Shown here: positions 43,947 through 52,711 of the stretch, piece by piece
Numbering within the stretch: position 1 is the stretch's first letter
How the letters are laid out: each line of letters opens with the position of its first letter
Origin: Hasllibacter sp963833115
GTDB taxonomy: Bacteria; Pseudomonadota; Alphaproteobacteria; Rhodobacterales; Rhodobacteraceae
NCBI GenBank assembly: GCA_963833115.1
Contig: CAWHWS010000002.1
Span: 744,001 to 808,000 of the forward strand
Direction of reading: 5' to 3'
DNA: 64,000 nucleotides
Position numbers and translations under genes: made by a program
The notes under the pieces: model-generated
Told to the model about the DNA's origin: nothing
Database searches by the model: none
The model's input: the letters and a program-made list of their open reading frames with translations, nothing else

Positions 43947-45455
43947 ATGAACCCGCTCTGGGACGATCTCGTCGCCCGTCACGCGGGCTCGCAGGCCCCT
44001 TTCCTGACCGGGCCGGGCGGGGCGCGGCTAAGTTATGACCGCTTCGTCGGGCGGGCGGGGCGCATGGCCGGAGCGCTCGCCGCGATGGGCCTCGCCCCGG
44101 GCGACCGGCTCGTCGCGCGGCTGCCCAGGTGCGCGGACGCCCTGGCCCTCTACGCGGCCTGCCTGGGACGAGGCGTGGTGATCGTTCCCCTAAACCCGGC
44201 CTACACGCCCGCCGAGATGGAGCGCCTCATGGCCGACGCGGGCGCCGCCGCCCTGATCTGCGCGCCGGAGGACGCGCCCGCCCTTCGGCCACTGGCCGGG
44301 GCGGCCGGCGCCCGGCTCGAGACGCTGGGGCCGGACGGGGCGGGCACGCTCGCCGGCCTGGCGAACGCCTGCGCCGCCGCGCCCGCCGTGCCGCGGGCGC
44401 CGGGCGACCTCGCGGCCCTCCTCTACACCTCCGGCACCACGGGGCGGCCCAAGGGCGCGATGCTGACCCAGGGGAATCTCCTGTCGAACGCGCGCGCGCT
44501 CGCGGCGCTCTGGCGGTTCGGGCCGGCGGACGTCCTTCTGCACGCGCTGCCGATCTTCCACGTCCACGGCCTGTTCGTCGCGGTCAACGTCACGCTGGCG
44601 GCGGGCGGCTCTATCATGATGCTCCCGCGGTTCGACGCGGCCGCGATGGTGCGGGCGATGCCGGGGGCGAGCGCGATGATGGGCGTGCCGACCTTCTACA
44701 CGCGCCTCCTGGCCGAGCCCGGATTGCGCGCCGCGGCCGCGGGGATGCGCCTGTTCGTCTCGGGCTCGGCGCCGCTGCGGGCGCGGGACCACGCCGCCTG
44801 GGAGGCCGCGACCGGGCACCGCATCCTGGAGCGGTACGGCATGACCGAGACCGGGATGATCGCCTCCAACCCCTATGACGGGGACCGGCGGGCCGGCACC
44901 GTCGGCACCGCCCTGCCGGAGACCGAGATCCGCATCCGCCGCGCGGACGGCGCCCTGGCCGCGCCCGGCGAGGCCGGCGGCATCGAGGTGCGGGGGCCGG
45001 GCGTCTTCTCCGGCTACTGGCGGATGCCCGAGCGGACCGAGGCGGAGCTCACGCGGGACGGCTGGTTCGCGACCGGGGACCTGGGCCGGACGGGGCCGGA
45101 CGGATACCTCACGATCCTCGGGCGGGATCGCGACCTGATCATCACCGGGGGCTTCAACGTCCATCCGGGCGAGGTCGAGGAGGTGCTGGACGCGCAGCCC
45201 GGCGTGGCCGAGAGCGCGGTGATCGGCGCGCCCGACGCCGACCTGGGCGAGGCGGTCCTGGCGGTGATCGTGCCGGACGGGGACGGGCCGGACATGGCGG
45301 CGCTGGAGGCCGCGTTGGCCGGGGTGCTGGCGCGCTACAAGCTGCCGCGCCGGTACGCGATGGTGCCGGACCTGCCCCGCAACGCGATGGGCAAGGTCCA
45401 GAAGGCGGAGCTGCGTCGCCGGCAGGCCGGGGCCGGCGCGGCCCCGGCCGGATAG
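43947..45455 (+). CDS. matB: Malonyl-CoA synthetase-like acyl-CoA ligase
   Basis: A 502-residue ANL-superfamily ligase: P-loop LYTSGTTGRPKGAML (about 157-171), HALPIFHVHGLFVAVN, ERYGMTETGMIASNPY, WFATGDLGRTGPDGYLTILGRDRDLIITGGFNVHPGEVE and the final catalytic Lys in NAMGKVQK. The HVHGLFVA and MTETGM...NPYDGDRRAGTVG signatures are typical of malonyl/methylmalonyl-CoA ligases. It activates malonate to malonyl-CoA with ATP. A short intergenic region separates it from the divergent epimerase gene; the convergent nuclease gene ends 6 bp after it. Confidence 0.85.
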   Translation: MNPLWDDLVARHAGSQAPFLTGPGGARLSYDRFVGRAGRMAGALAAMGLAPGDRLVARLPRCADALALYAACLGRGVVIVPLNPAYTPAEMERLMADAGAAALICAPEDAPALRPLAGAAGARLETLGPDGAGTLAGLANACAAAPAVPRAPGDLAALLYTSGTTGRPKGAMLTQGNLLSNARALAALWRFGPADVLLHALPIFHVHGLFVAVNVTLAAGGSIMMLPRFDAAAMVRAMPGASAMMGVPTFYTRLLAEPGLRAAAAGMRLFVSGSAPLRARDHAAWEAATGHRILERYGMTETGMIASNPYDGDRRAGTVGTALPETEIRIRRADGALAAPGEAGGIEVRGPGVFSGYWRMPERTEAELTRDGWFATGDLGRTGPDGYLTILGRDRDLIITGGFNVHPGEVEEVLDAQPGVAESAVIGAPDADLGEAVLAVIVPDGDGPDMAALEAALAGVLARYKLPRRYAMVPDLPRNAMGKVQKAELRRRQAGAGAAPAG

Positions 45456-45461
45456 GCGCCC

Positions 45462-48400
45462 TCAGAAGAAGAGGCCGCCTCCCTGGTTCAGGATCTCGAC
45501 GTCCTCGAACTCCCGCACGCCGACGAGCACGATCCGGTCGCCGCCATCCGCGAGGTCGATCGTCACGCTGCCGAAGCGCTCGCGCACGGCGTCGATCTCC
45601 GCGCCCGCGAGGTCGAGCGCGTCGACCTCCGCGTCGAAGTCCCAGACGACGGTCCTGTCGCGCCGGCTGCCGGCGGAGTCCGGCTCGGCCATCACGAAGG
45701 TGTCGGCGCCAGAGCCGCCGAACACGGAATCGTAGCGGCCCGCGCCGATCAGGACGCGGTCGTCGCCCGCGCCGGCGAACACGGTGTCGCGCCCGCCGCC
45801 CGCGTCGATGAGGTCGTCCCCGGCGCCGCCGGAGACGAAGTCGCGGCCCTCGCCCGCCTCGATCCGGTCGCGGCCGGAGGTGCCGCGCAGGATGTCGCGC
45901 CCCGCCGTCCCGGCGATCGGGTTGTAGACCGTCTCGAAGTCGAAGGAGACGATGACGGGGTCGTGGTCGGAGTTCCGCAGCGGGCTGTCCGCGTCGAAGA
46001 GGGCCGGATCGCGCCCGAAGTCGAGATTGTAGTCGAGGACCAGCGCCTCGGGCGAGTTCACCGCCCATTCCGTCACGCCGACCACGTCCTCCAGCGCCGC
46101 GCCGTTGGCGAGCGCGTAGTCGAGCGTGCCGCGCTGCCCGTCGAAGACGAAGGACGAGGCCTCCGCGCCGATGAAGGCCTGGGCCAGGTCGGTGTAGCCG
46201 GCATCGCCGAGCACGGTCAGGGGATCCTCGCGCGCGTAGGCGTTGAGGTCGCCGACGATCAGGGTGTTCTGCGCGCCCTGGCCGGTGGGGTCGCTCGCCA
46301 GCCAGTCGGCCAGGATCTCGGCCGAGGCGGTGCGGGTGGCGTTGTTGTTGCCCTGCCCGTCGCCCTGCGCCTCGTCCGCCGCCAGGCCCGAGAGCGAGCC
46401 CTTCGACTTGAGGTGGTTGACCGAGACGGTGATCGTCTCGCCGGTATCCACGTCCTCGAAGGTCTGGGCGATCGCGGGGCGGTTGAGCCCGTCGCGCGTG
46501 CTGCCCAGGGGGTCGACGAAGTCGCGCCCCTCGAACTCGGTCAGGATCGCCATCTCGCCGAGGAGGTTCACCTCGCCGCGCTTGTAGATCAGCGCGTTGG
46601 AGATCGCGTCGCCGCCCACCGAGGCGATGCCCGGATCGACGAAGGCGTAGACCTCGCTCCCGAGCTCGGCGTTGACGCGCGCCACGAGGTCGGCGAGCGC
46701 GAAGGTCTCGCCCTCGAAATCGTTCTCGATCTCGATGAGGCCGACCACGTCGGCGTCCATCCCCACGATCGCCTGCACGAGCTTGGCGGCCTGCCGCTCG
46801 ACCTCCTCCACGGAGTTCGCGCCCCGCGGGTCCTGCCCGTTGTCGATCACCGCCCCGCCCGCGTCGATCGTCGTGAAGTAATTCAGGACGTTGAGGCTCG
46901 CGACCTTGAAGTTGCCGCCCGTCTCCTCTGGCGCGTCGGGCCGGGTCGTGCCGCCGACATAGGTGCCCTCCGCCCGCTGCACCCGGTAGGCGTCGAACCC
47001 GTAGGTCAGCACGCCGGTGAGGCCCTCGATCCCGTCTCCCATGCGGAAGCTGTCATCCGCGGTCAGCACGCCGTCATTGCCGTCGACGATCGGGATCACG
47101 TTCGGGTTCGAGGCGCTCAGGCCGTCGTCGACCACCACGGAGCGGCTGGCGACGTCGCGCCGGTGGTCGTCGAAGCCGACGACGGAGGGCGCGTTGTCTT
47201 GGGTGAACTGCAGCGGCTGTCCGCCCTCGGTGACCGTGTACTGCCCGAAGCGGCCGAGCTGGAAGAGCTCGGAGACGGTCATCTCCTCGCCGATGCTCAC
47301 GCGCATGCCCTCGTAGGCCTCGAGGTTGGCAACATAGGCGCCGTCGTCCGTCCGGATCACGCTGGCGGTCGGGAAATCGATCTCGGCCGGGAGGGGCAGC
47401 GGCTGGCCCGATGCGATGATGCTGACCATCGTGGGGGTGATCTGCGTCTGGCCGAAGCCTTCGCCGACCGTGCCGGTGACCTCCACGAGATCGCCGACGG
47501 AGACGTCGACGGCCGGGTTCGTCCCGTCGAAGACGAAGATGCCCTCCGAGGTGAGCGCGTCGCCGTCCGCGTCGGCATCCTCCTCCTGGAGGGTGAAGCC
47601 GCGCAGGCCGCCATTGTCCCCGAAGCGCTGCGAGTCGAGGGTCACGATGGCCCGGACGGTGACGGTCTCGCCGTCGCGGGCGGAGACGTCGTCGGTGCCG
47701 ATCACGGAGCCGGCGGCGGTGCCGGCCGTGCCCTGGATCGCGCTGATGAGGGTGATCTCGGTCGGCGGGGGGGGCGGCGGGGGCGGGGCCGCGTTCTGCG
47801 CCCCCGGCGTCGGCGCGAGGGCGGCGAAGTCGCCGGCGCCGTTCGGGACGCGCTGGAGCGATTCGGCCGCGGAGCCCTCCGCGCCGCCCGATTCGTCCGC
47901 CTGAGCGGTCAGGCCGAGCGCCGCCAGGAGCGCCGCGTCGGGCGCGTCGGCCGTGCCGTAGACGACCGCGTCGATCAGGCCCTCGGTCGTGGGCTCGGCC
48001 GGCGGCGTGCCCTCGTAGAGCGCGGCCGCGTCGGCGCCGTTCTGCAATCCGTTCGATGTCCACGCCACGAGGTCCACGTCGTCGACCTGCGCCGAGCCGA
48101 CCACGAAGTAGCCATCCGCGTCCGTGACCTGCCCGTCGAGGGAGACGGTCCGGTACCCGGCATCGCCCGTCGCCCCGCCGTTGAAGAGCACCAGGCTCAG
48201 CCCGTCCAGGGAGGTGCCGCCCGCGCCGCCGTCGTAGAGCTCGACGAACTCGGCCATGTCGACGCCGGGAGTGTCGGAATCGAGCTCGTTGATGACGATG
48301 GCGCGCGCCGGCGGCTCGCCGCCCCCATCTCCGCCGCCCGCGCCGCCGCCGCCCGAGAACGTGCCCGCCGGGAAGGGCGCGCCGGAGCCCGCGCTCGTGC

Positions 48401-48866
48401 TCGAGCCGTCGAGGGCGTCGCGGCCGGAGAAGCTCCATTGCGAGAGGTCGAAGACGGGGGAGGCCGCCGAGCCCGCCACCCGCGACGCCCAGCCGTCGCT
48501 GTAGTCCCAGGGCTCGAAGTCGCCGTTGACCGTCGGCACGCCGAACGTGTCGATCACGGCGCCGTCCCGGAACAGCTCGATCGCGTCGTCGCCGTTGATC
48601 GAGGCGAAGCCCGTGACGAAGTCGGCCTCGAAGCCGAGATAGTCCAGCATCCCGTCGCCGCCGGAGCCGGCGACGTAGAGGAACCGCCCCGCCGCCGCCG
48701 AGCCGCTCAGGGAGAACTCCGGCCCGTCCGTGCCGCCGCCGTTGTTGGCCGAGCCGATCGCGAAGGCCGACAGGTCATCGATGTCCCGGGTCGCGTAGAG
48801 CTCGATGACCTTGGGCGTGCCGCCCGAGAGCGGGCCGTCGAGGACCCCCGTGATGATCAGTGACAT
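45462..48866 (-). CDS. Large RTX extracellular nuclease (ExeM/NucH type)
   Basis: A 1134-residue acidic protein. Domains in order: an N-terminal lamin-tail-like region (1-150, IITGVLDGPLSGGTPKVIELYA); a Gly-rich linker (about 172-187); a second lamin-tail domain (190-350, VINELDSDTPGVDMAEFVELYD); a Pro run; an OB-fold nuclease-associated domain (370-490); an endonuclease/exonuclease/phosphatase domain (about 655-985, FKVASLNVLNYF, VVGLIEIEND, LIVGDLNAYAREDP, SDHDPVIV); and RTX calcium repeats (about 995-1080, GGAGDDLIDAGGGRDTV). It has no Sec signal; RTX repeats and the end EILNQGGGLFF indicate type I secretion. It degrades extracellular DNA, for nutrient phosphate or biofilm release. No type I exporter is seen. 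Confidence 0.9.
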   Translation of the reverse strand: MSLIITGVLDGPLSGGTPKVIELYATRDIDDLSAFAIGSANNGGGTDGPEFSLSGSAAAGRFLYVAGSGGDGMLDYLGFEADFVTGFASINGDDAIELFRDGAVIDTFGVPTVNGDFEPWDYSDGWASRVAGSAASPVFDLSQWSFSGRDALDGSSTSAGSGAPFPAGTFSGGGGAGGGDGGGEPPARAIVINELDSDTPGVDMAEFVELYDGGAGGTSLDGLSLVLFNGGATGDAGYRTVSLDGQVTDADGYFVVGSAQVDDVDLVAWTSNGLQNGADAAALYEGTPPAEPTTEGLIDAVVYGTADAPDAALLAALGLTAQADESGGAEGSAAESLQRVPNGAGDFAALAPTPGAQNAAPPPPPPPPTEITLISAIQGTAGTAAGSVIGTDDVSARDGETVTVRAIVTLDSQRFGDNGGLRGFTLQEEDADADGDALTSEGIFVFDGTNPAVDVSVGDLVEVTGTVGEGFGQTQITPTMVSIIASGQPLPLPAEIDFPTASVIRTDDGAYVANLEAYEGMRVSIGEEMTVSELFQLGRFGQYTVTEGGQPLQFTQDNAPSVVGFDDHRRDVASRSVVVDDGLSASNPNVIPIVDGNDGVLTADDSFRMGDGIEGLTGVLTYGFDAYRVQRAEGTYVGGTTRPDAPEETGGNFKVASLNVLNYFTTIDAGGAVIDNGQDPRGANSVEEVERQAAKLVQAIVGMDADVVGLIEIENDFEGETFALADLVARVNAELGSEVYAFVDPGIASVGGDAISNALIYKRGEVNLLGEMAILTEFEGRDFVDPLGSTRDGLNRPAIAQTFEDVDTGETITVSVNHLKSKGSLSGLAADEAQGDGQGNNNATRTASAEILADWLASDPTGQGAQNTLIVGDLNAYAREDPLTVLGDAGYTDLAQAFIGAEASSFVFDGQRGTLDYALANGAALEDVVGVTEWAVNSPEALVLDYNLDFGRDPALFDADSPLRNSDHDPVIVSFDFETVYNPIAGTAGRDILRGTSGRDRIEAGEGRDFVSGGAGDDLIDAGGGRDTVFAGAGDDRVLIGAGRYDSVFGGSGADTFVMAEPDSAGSRRDRTVVWDFDAEVDALDLAGAEIDAVRERFGSVTIDLADGGDRIVLVGVREFEDVEILNQGGGLFF

Positions 48867-48999
48867 GTGCGTCTTCCTTGCGGTTCGGTCTCGGCGAGAC
48901 GGGGCTCCGGGCCGGGACGTGCCCGCGCAAGGTCACGTCCCGATGACGGCCGGCGGCGAAAGGGCCAGGAGCGTTAACCATAGACGGGACGATCGTCGA

Positions 49000-49018
49000 C
49001 GATACCCCCCGGGGATCG
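49000..49018 (-). terminator. Hairpin downstream of the FAH-family gene
   Basis: On the minus strand the sequence after the hydrolase stop can fold into a stem with arms around CGATCCCC and GGGGTATCG with one mismatch, starting about 7 nt past the stop. A separate perfect 12-bp palindrome ATCGTCGACGAT lies next to it (48992-49003). Together they form a symmetric element between the hydrolase and nuclease genes and probably separate the two transcripts. Confidence 0.4.
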
Positions 49019-49024
49019 TTTCCC

Positions 49025-49714
49025 TTACGCGATTCGCGCCCGGAGCGTCGGCAGCGCCTCGATCCGGGCCGTGAGCACGTCCCCGCGCTCCAGCGGCCCG
49101 ACCCCCGCGGGCGTTCCGGTCATGATCAGGTCGCCGGGCGCGAGGGCGACGGATCGCGACAGGATCGCCACGTGCTCGACGACGGGCCAGGTCATCTCCG
49201 ACAGGTCGGCCGCCTGGCGCGCCTCGCCGTTCACCTCGAGCGCGATGCGGCCCCGGTCCAGGGGGATGTCGCCCAGCGGCGCGAGCGTGCCGATCGGCGC
49301 GGAGGCGTCGAACCCCTTGGCGAGGTCCCAGGGGCGGCGCGCCGCCTTGGCCTCGGCCTGGAGGTCGCGGCGGGTGAGGTCGACGCCGACCGCGGCGCCC
49401 CAGACATGCGCGCGCACGTCCTCGGGGGCGATGTCCGCGCCGGCGCGCCCGATGGCGACGACCAGCTCGACCTCGTGGTGCAGCTCGCGCGTTCCGGGCG
49501 GATAGGGGACGTCCGCTCGCGCGCCTTCGGGGCAGGGCAGGGCGGCGTCCCCCGGCTTGGCGAAGAAGAAGGGCGGATCGCGCGCGTCGTTGCCCATCTC
49601 CTCGGCATGCGCGGCGTAGTTGCGCCCCACGCACCAGATGCGGCGAACGGGGAAGGTGCCCCCGCCCAGGACGGGGAGGGCGGGGCGCGGCGGCGGGTCG
49701 ATCACATGGGCCAT
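49025..49714 (-). CDS. Fumarylacetoacetate hydrolase-family protein
   Basis: A 229-residue FAH-fold protein: IWCVGRNYAAHAEEMG, PFFFAKPGDAAL, metal ligands in LHHEVELVVAIG (His-x-Glu-x-Glu), GVDLTRRDLQAEAK, KGFDASAPIG, and PGDLIMTGTPAGVGPLERGD. Short members of this family include fumarylpyruvate/acylpyruvate hydrolases and oxaloacetate decarboxylases acting late in aromatic breakdown. No aromatic pathway genes are adjacent. Its stop lies 158 nt before the nuclease start on the same strand. Confidence 0.87.
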   Translation of the reverse strand: MAHVIDPPPRPALPVLGGGTFPVRRIWCVGRNYAAHAEEMGNDARDPPFFFAKPGDAALPCPEGARADVPYPPGTRELHHEVELVVAIGRAGADIAPEDVRAHVWGAAVGVDLTRRDLQAEAKAARRPWDLAKGFDASAPIGTLAPLGDIPLDRGRIALEVNGEARQAADLSEMTWPVVEHVAILSRSVALAPGDLIMTGTPAGVGPLERGDVLTARIEALPTLRARIA

Positions 49715-49749
49715 GCCGCATGAGCGGCCGACCCGCCCTCGGGGTCAAG

Positions 49750-50631
49750 TCAGCAGCGCACCGTCTCGCAGGCCGCGATCAGCATCCCGTCCGAGGCGCG
49801 CCGCGCCGCGATGGAGGAGAACACCGCCGGCTCGGGCGAGACCTCGGTGGCGAGCATGTCGCAATCGAGGTCGAGCCAGTCGCCCGGATCGAGGTTCGCG
49901 TAGGCGTGGACCTCCCGGCGATGGACCGGCGGGGCGGACCACGGCCCGCCCAGCGCGGCGGCCTCCGCGGCGGCGAAGTGGCGCAGGAGCGCGGCCGGCG
50001 GCAGGAGGCCGAGCCCGTCGAGCTCGTGCGCGCCGATCCGCACCGTGAGGATCGGCGCCGCGGGCCGGGCCCCGGCGGCCTCGCGCATGGCGCGGGCCCG
50101 GGCGCGCAGGATGCGGGCCGCGCGCGGCATCATCTCGGGCAGGGCGGGGGGGCTCAGGGCGGCGTCCATCTCCGCCGCCGCGAGCGAGGCGTTGGAGGGC
50201 CCCTCCCGGCGCGCCAGGACGGAGGCGATCTCCAGCCGGGCGCCGGCGCCGGCGCCGCCTTCGGCGCGCAGGACGCTGCGCCAGCCGCCCGCGGCGGTCG
50301 GCGCGACCTCCCGGCGCAGTCGGGCGACCTCGTCCTCCTCGAAGCGGACGGGCGATCCGGTGTGGACCCAGGACACGATCGCCGGGTGGACGCGCGCGCC
50401 GCCGATATCGCGCAGGGCGCCGGGGCGCGTGCCGCAGGCCGCGGCGACGCCGAGCCAGTGATGGTGTACCGCCTCCGACAGGAGCCAGCCCTCCGAGAGC
50501 CCGTCCGGGTCGAGATGCGGCATGCCCAGGCGCACCGCTCGCGGCAGGTCGCCCGGCGCCGCCGCCGGCGCCCGCGTGGCCGGCACGGGCAGGGTCATTC
50601 GGGGATCGGCGAGGATGTCGACGTCTTGCAT
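49750..50631 (-). CDS. LnmK-like (Pnap_2097 family) hot-dog-fold protein
   Basis: A 293-residue protein whose pattern (MPHLDPDGLSEGWLLSEAVHHHWLGVA, then VSWVHTGSPVRFEEDEVARL, and ALGGPWSAPPVHRREVHAYANLDPGDWLDLDCD, noted by DGLSEGWLLSE and YANLDPGDWL) matches the LnmK group. LnmK is a bifunctional acyltransferase/decarboxylase working on methylmalonyl units in leinamycin biosynthesis; most relatives are uncharacterised. No polyketide synthase genes are seen here, although a malonyl-CoA synthetase-like gene lies 4 kb away. The ATG at 50631 has AGGAGG upstream, overlapping a hairpin. Confidence 0.65.
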   Translation of the reverse strand: MQDVDILADPRMTLPVPATRAPAAAPGDLPRAVRLGMPHLDPDGLSEGWLLSEAVHHHWLGVAAACGTRPGALRDIGGARVHPAIVSWVHTGSPVRFEEDEVARLRREVAPTAAGGWRSVLRAEGGAGAGARLEIASVLARREGPSNASLAAAEMDAALSPPALPEMMPRAARILRARARAMREAAGARPAAPILTVRIGAHELDGLGLLPPAALLRHFAAAEAAALGGPWSAPPVHRREVHAYANLDPGDWLDLDCDMLATEVSPEPAVFSSIAARRASDGMLIAACETVRC

Positions 50632-50640
50632 GGGGTGCCT

Positions 50641-50676
50641 CCTGCGGCCCTGTCTGCCGGCAGCGTCTGCCGCAGG
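50641..50676 (-). terminator. Nested hairpin between the subtilase and LnmK-like genes
   Basis: Eight-base arms 50641-50648 (CCTGCGGC) and 50669-50676 (GCCGCAGG) enclose a perfect 10-bp palindrome, CTGCCGGCAG (50654-50663), so a cruciform or branched stem can form. It lies 47-82 nt beyond the subtilase stop and abuts the Shine-Dalgarno of the LnmK-like gene. It could end the subtilase transcript or control translation of the next gene. Confidence 0.45.
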
Positions 50677-50722
50677 GGCGTTGGAAGCACGTGAATTGGG
50701 CGTGAAAGCGGCGCCGCGAAGG

Positions 50723-52711
50723 TCAGTATCCGCGCCGTTCGGCCGGCCCGCGCGGGCGCAGCGGGCCGCAAGGGTCCGCCCCGGCCGCGAGCGCGTCCGC
50801 CAGCGCGCGCGCCACCTGCGGCGCCGCGACGGATGTGCCGGCGGCCCGCACCGCGCCGCCCGCGAAGGCGCCCGCCGCCCGCACGCCGCGCGTGACCGGT
50901 GTGAGGTCGCACACCGCGCGCGACAGGGCGCGCGTCGCCGGGTGGTCCGGCCCCGCCGCGTCGGCGGGGAGGCCGGAATAGTGCGCGTCCCCCTCCGGCG
51001 CGCCACCGCCCGCGGGCGGGGCGCCGGGCGACCAGGGCGGGCCGGGCGGCGCGGCCGGCATGGCGCCCGCCACCGCGATCTGGGCCGGGGCGCCGCCGGT
51101 GGTCCAGGCGTTGATCGTGCCCTCGCGCCGGGTCCAGCCGGCCTCGGGCGGGTCGTAGGGGAACGGGCGCCCCTCCGGGCCGTGCGGGGCGTAGTCCGGG
51201 TCGGCGAACCGCATCTGCCGGGCGCCGCCTCCGAAGCCCGGGATGGCGTCGTCGCGTTGGATATGGGCCTCGAACGGGCCGGTCCCCGACACGCCCAACC
51301 GCCAGAGGCCCGGCGGCCCGCGCACGGCCGCCGCCTCGTCGGTCGCGGGCAATGCCAGGGTCATGACCTCGCGCGTCCGGCCGTCCGGCGCGCGGTGCAG
51401 CCCGAGATAGGCGCGCGCCAGATGACGTCCGCCCGCCGTCAGCTCGCTCGCGGTGCCATGGGCGAGCCGGACCTCGCGGGCCTCGCCGCCCGGCGGGCGC
51501 AGCGCGGCGCGCATCGGCGGCGGGGCCGTCTCCAGGGGCGGGCCCCAGATCTCGAGGAAGCTCGGCGTCGCGTCGTCGGGCGGGACCTGCCAGGCCAGGG
51601 CGCCGCCCTCCGGCACCCGGGCGCGCAGGCGCCCCTGCCGGTGGTTGCCGGCGGGCAGGACGAAGCGCACGGGGCCGATGCCGGGCAGGCCCGCCCGGGC
51701 GACGGCCCGTTGGAGCCCTTCGACCATGCCGCCGCCGTCCTTGGATCCCGCGGTCACCCCGTAGCTGAGGTTGATCGCCACCGGCATCGGGCCGCGTTCC
51801 AGCTCCACCGCGAGCCGGCGGGCGCGGTCCAGCACGTGGAGGATCGCCAGCAGGACGAACCACGGGGAGAAGGTGCCGGCCGTGTCGCGCGTGACCTCGG
51901 GCGGCAGGCTGACGGCGATCACGGGGCGCTGGCGGGCGGCGGGGTCCGCCGGGTCCGCCCCGGCGGCGAGGTCCGCGACCGCGGCGCCGTGCGAGGCGCG
52001 CCGCCCGCCCCCGTGGAGCGGCCCGCGCGCGGCGTCCCAGAGGCCGGCGGCCCGCATCAGGGCCTCCTCGTCGACCCCGGCGCCGGGGGCGGCGTGGGCG
52101 GCTCGCAGGGCGTCGACCTGCGGGCCGCGCCATTCGCGGCCGAAGGGCGCCTCGCCGGAGCCCGCGCGCGCGCCCATCGCCCATGCCGAGGCGGTGCGCG
52201 AGACGAGGGCGCCGTCCGGCGCCCGCACGGACAGGCGGGGATGGACGAGCGGGATCCCGTCGTCGATCACCGCGACGACGCAGGCGGGCCCCTCCGCGGG
52301 CCGGGCCGCCGGGGCCAGGAACGGCGCGGGGTCCGGCTTGCCCGGCGCGCTCCCCGGCAAGGTGTCGGGGCGCAGATAGGCGCCCATGTCCCGGCGGAGA
52401 TCGGCGTAGACCTCCTCGTGCAGCGCGATCGCACCCCCCGGCGGCGCCCGCACGTCGGCGAGGACCGCGAGCAGGAGGCCGCGCAGGCGGTCGCGCGGCC
52501 AGTCCCCGCCCGAGCGGGTCCAGGGCAGGGGCACGCGCGCCGGCGCCGCGTCCTCCATCGGGGCCGGGGGCCCGCCGCGCGCCTCCGCCTCGCGGGCGCG
52601 AAGCCAGAACCAGTGCTCGACATACGCATCCACGCGGGCGCGGTCGTCCGCCGACGCCGCGGCCGCGTCGCCGAGGGGCTCGGGCGCGCCCCAGCCGTCC
52701 GGGATCCTCAT
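50723..52711 (-). CDS. Atypical subtilisin-like protease paired with a PAP2/peroxidase gene
   Basis: A 662-residue S8 protease without a signal peptide. The N-terminal 135 residues (DAYVEHWFWLRAREAEARGG, noted by VEHWFWLRARE) are unlike standard propeptides. The triad is Asp150 (VVAVIDDGIPLVHPRL), His241 (ASHGAAVADLAAG) and Ser627 (AAGTSVAAPQ), with the oxyanion Asn in FVLPAGN. Between His and Ser lies a long insert (about 380-600) of beta-rich sequence such as FLEIWGPPLE and FEAHIQRDD, which may be a substrate-recognition domain. The ATG overlaps the peroxidase-like gene's stop (ATGA). Without a leader, it probably works in the cytoplasm or leaves by another route. Confidence 0.8.
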   Translation of the reverse strand: MRIPDGWGAPEPLGDAAAASADDRARVDAYVEHWFWLRAREAEARGGPPAPMEDAAPARVPLPWTRSGGDWPRDRLRGLLLAVLADVRAPPGGAIALHEEVYADLRRDMGAYLRPDTLPGSAPGKPDPAPFLAPAARPAEGPACVVAVIDDGIPLVHPRLSVRAPDGALVSRTASAWAMGARAGSGEAPFGREWRGPQVDALRAAHAAPGAGVDEEALMRAAGLWDAARGPLHGGGRRASHGAAVADLAAGADPADPAARQRPVIAVSLPPEVTRDTAGTFSPWFVLLAILHVLDRARRLAVELERGPMPVAINLSYGVTAGSKDGGGMVEGLQRAVARAGLPGIGPVRFVLPAGNHRQGRLRARVPEGGALAWQVPPDDATPSFLEIWGPPLETAPPPMRAALRPPGGEAREVRLAHGTASELTAGGRHLARAYLGLHRAPDGRTREVMTLALPATDEAAAVRGPPGLWRLGVSGTGPFEAHIQRDDAIPGFGGGARQMRFADPDYAPHGPEGRPFPYDPPEAGWTRREGTINAWTTGGAPAQIAVAGAMPAAPPGPPWSPGAPPAGGGAPEGDAHYSGLPADAAGPDHPATRALSRAVCDLTPVTRGVRAAGAFAGGAVRAAGTSVAAPQVARALADALAAGADPCGPLRPRGPAERRGY

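Noticed and set aside
45963..48863. A 966-codon plus-strand frame opposite the RTX nuclease
   Set aside because: It mirrors the nuclease codons and has no recognisable motif; the minus-strand frame has clear nuclease and RTX motifs.
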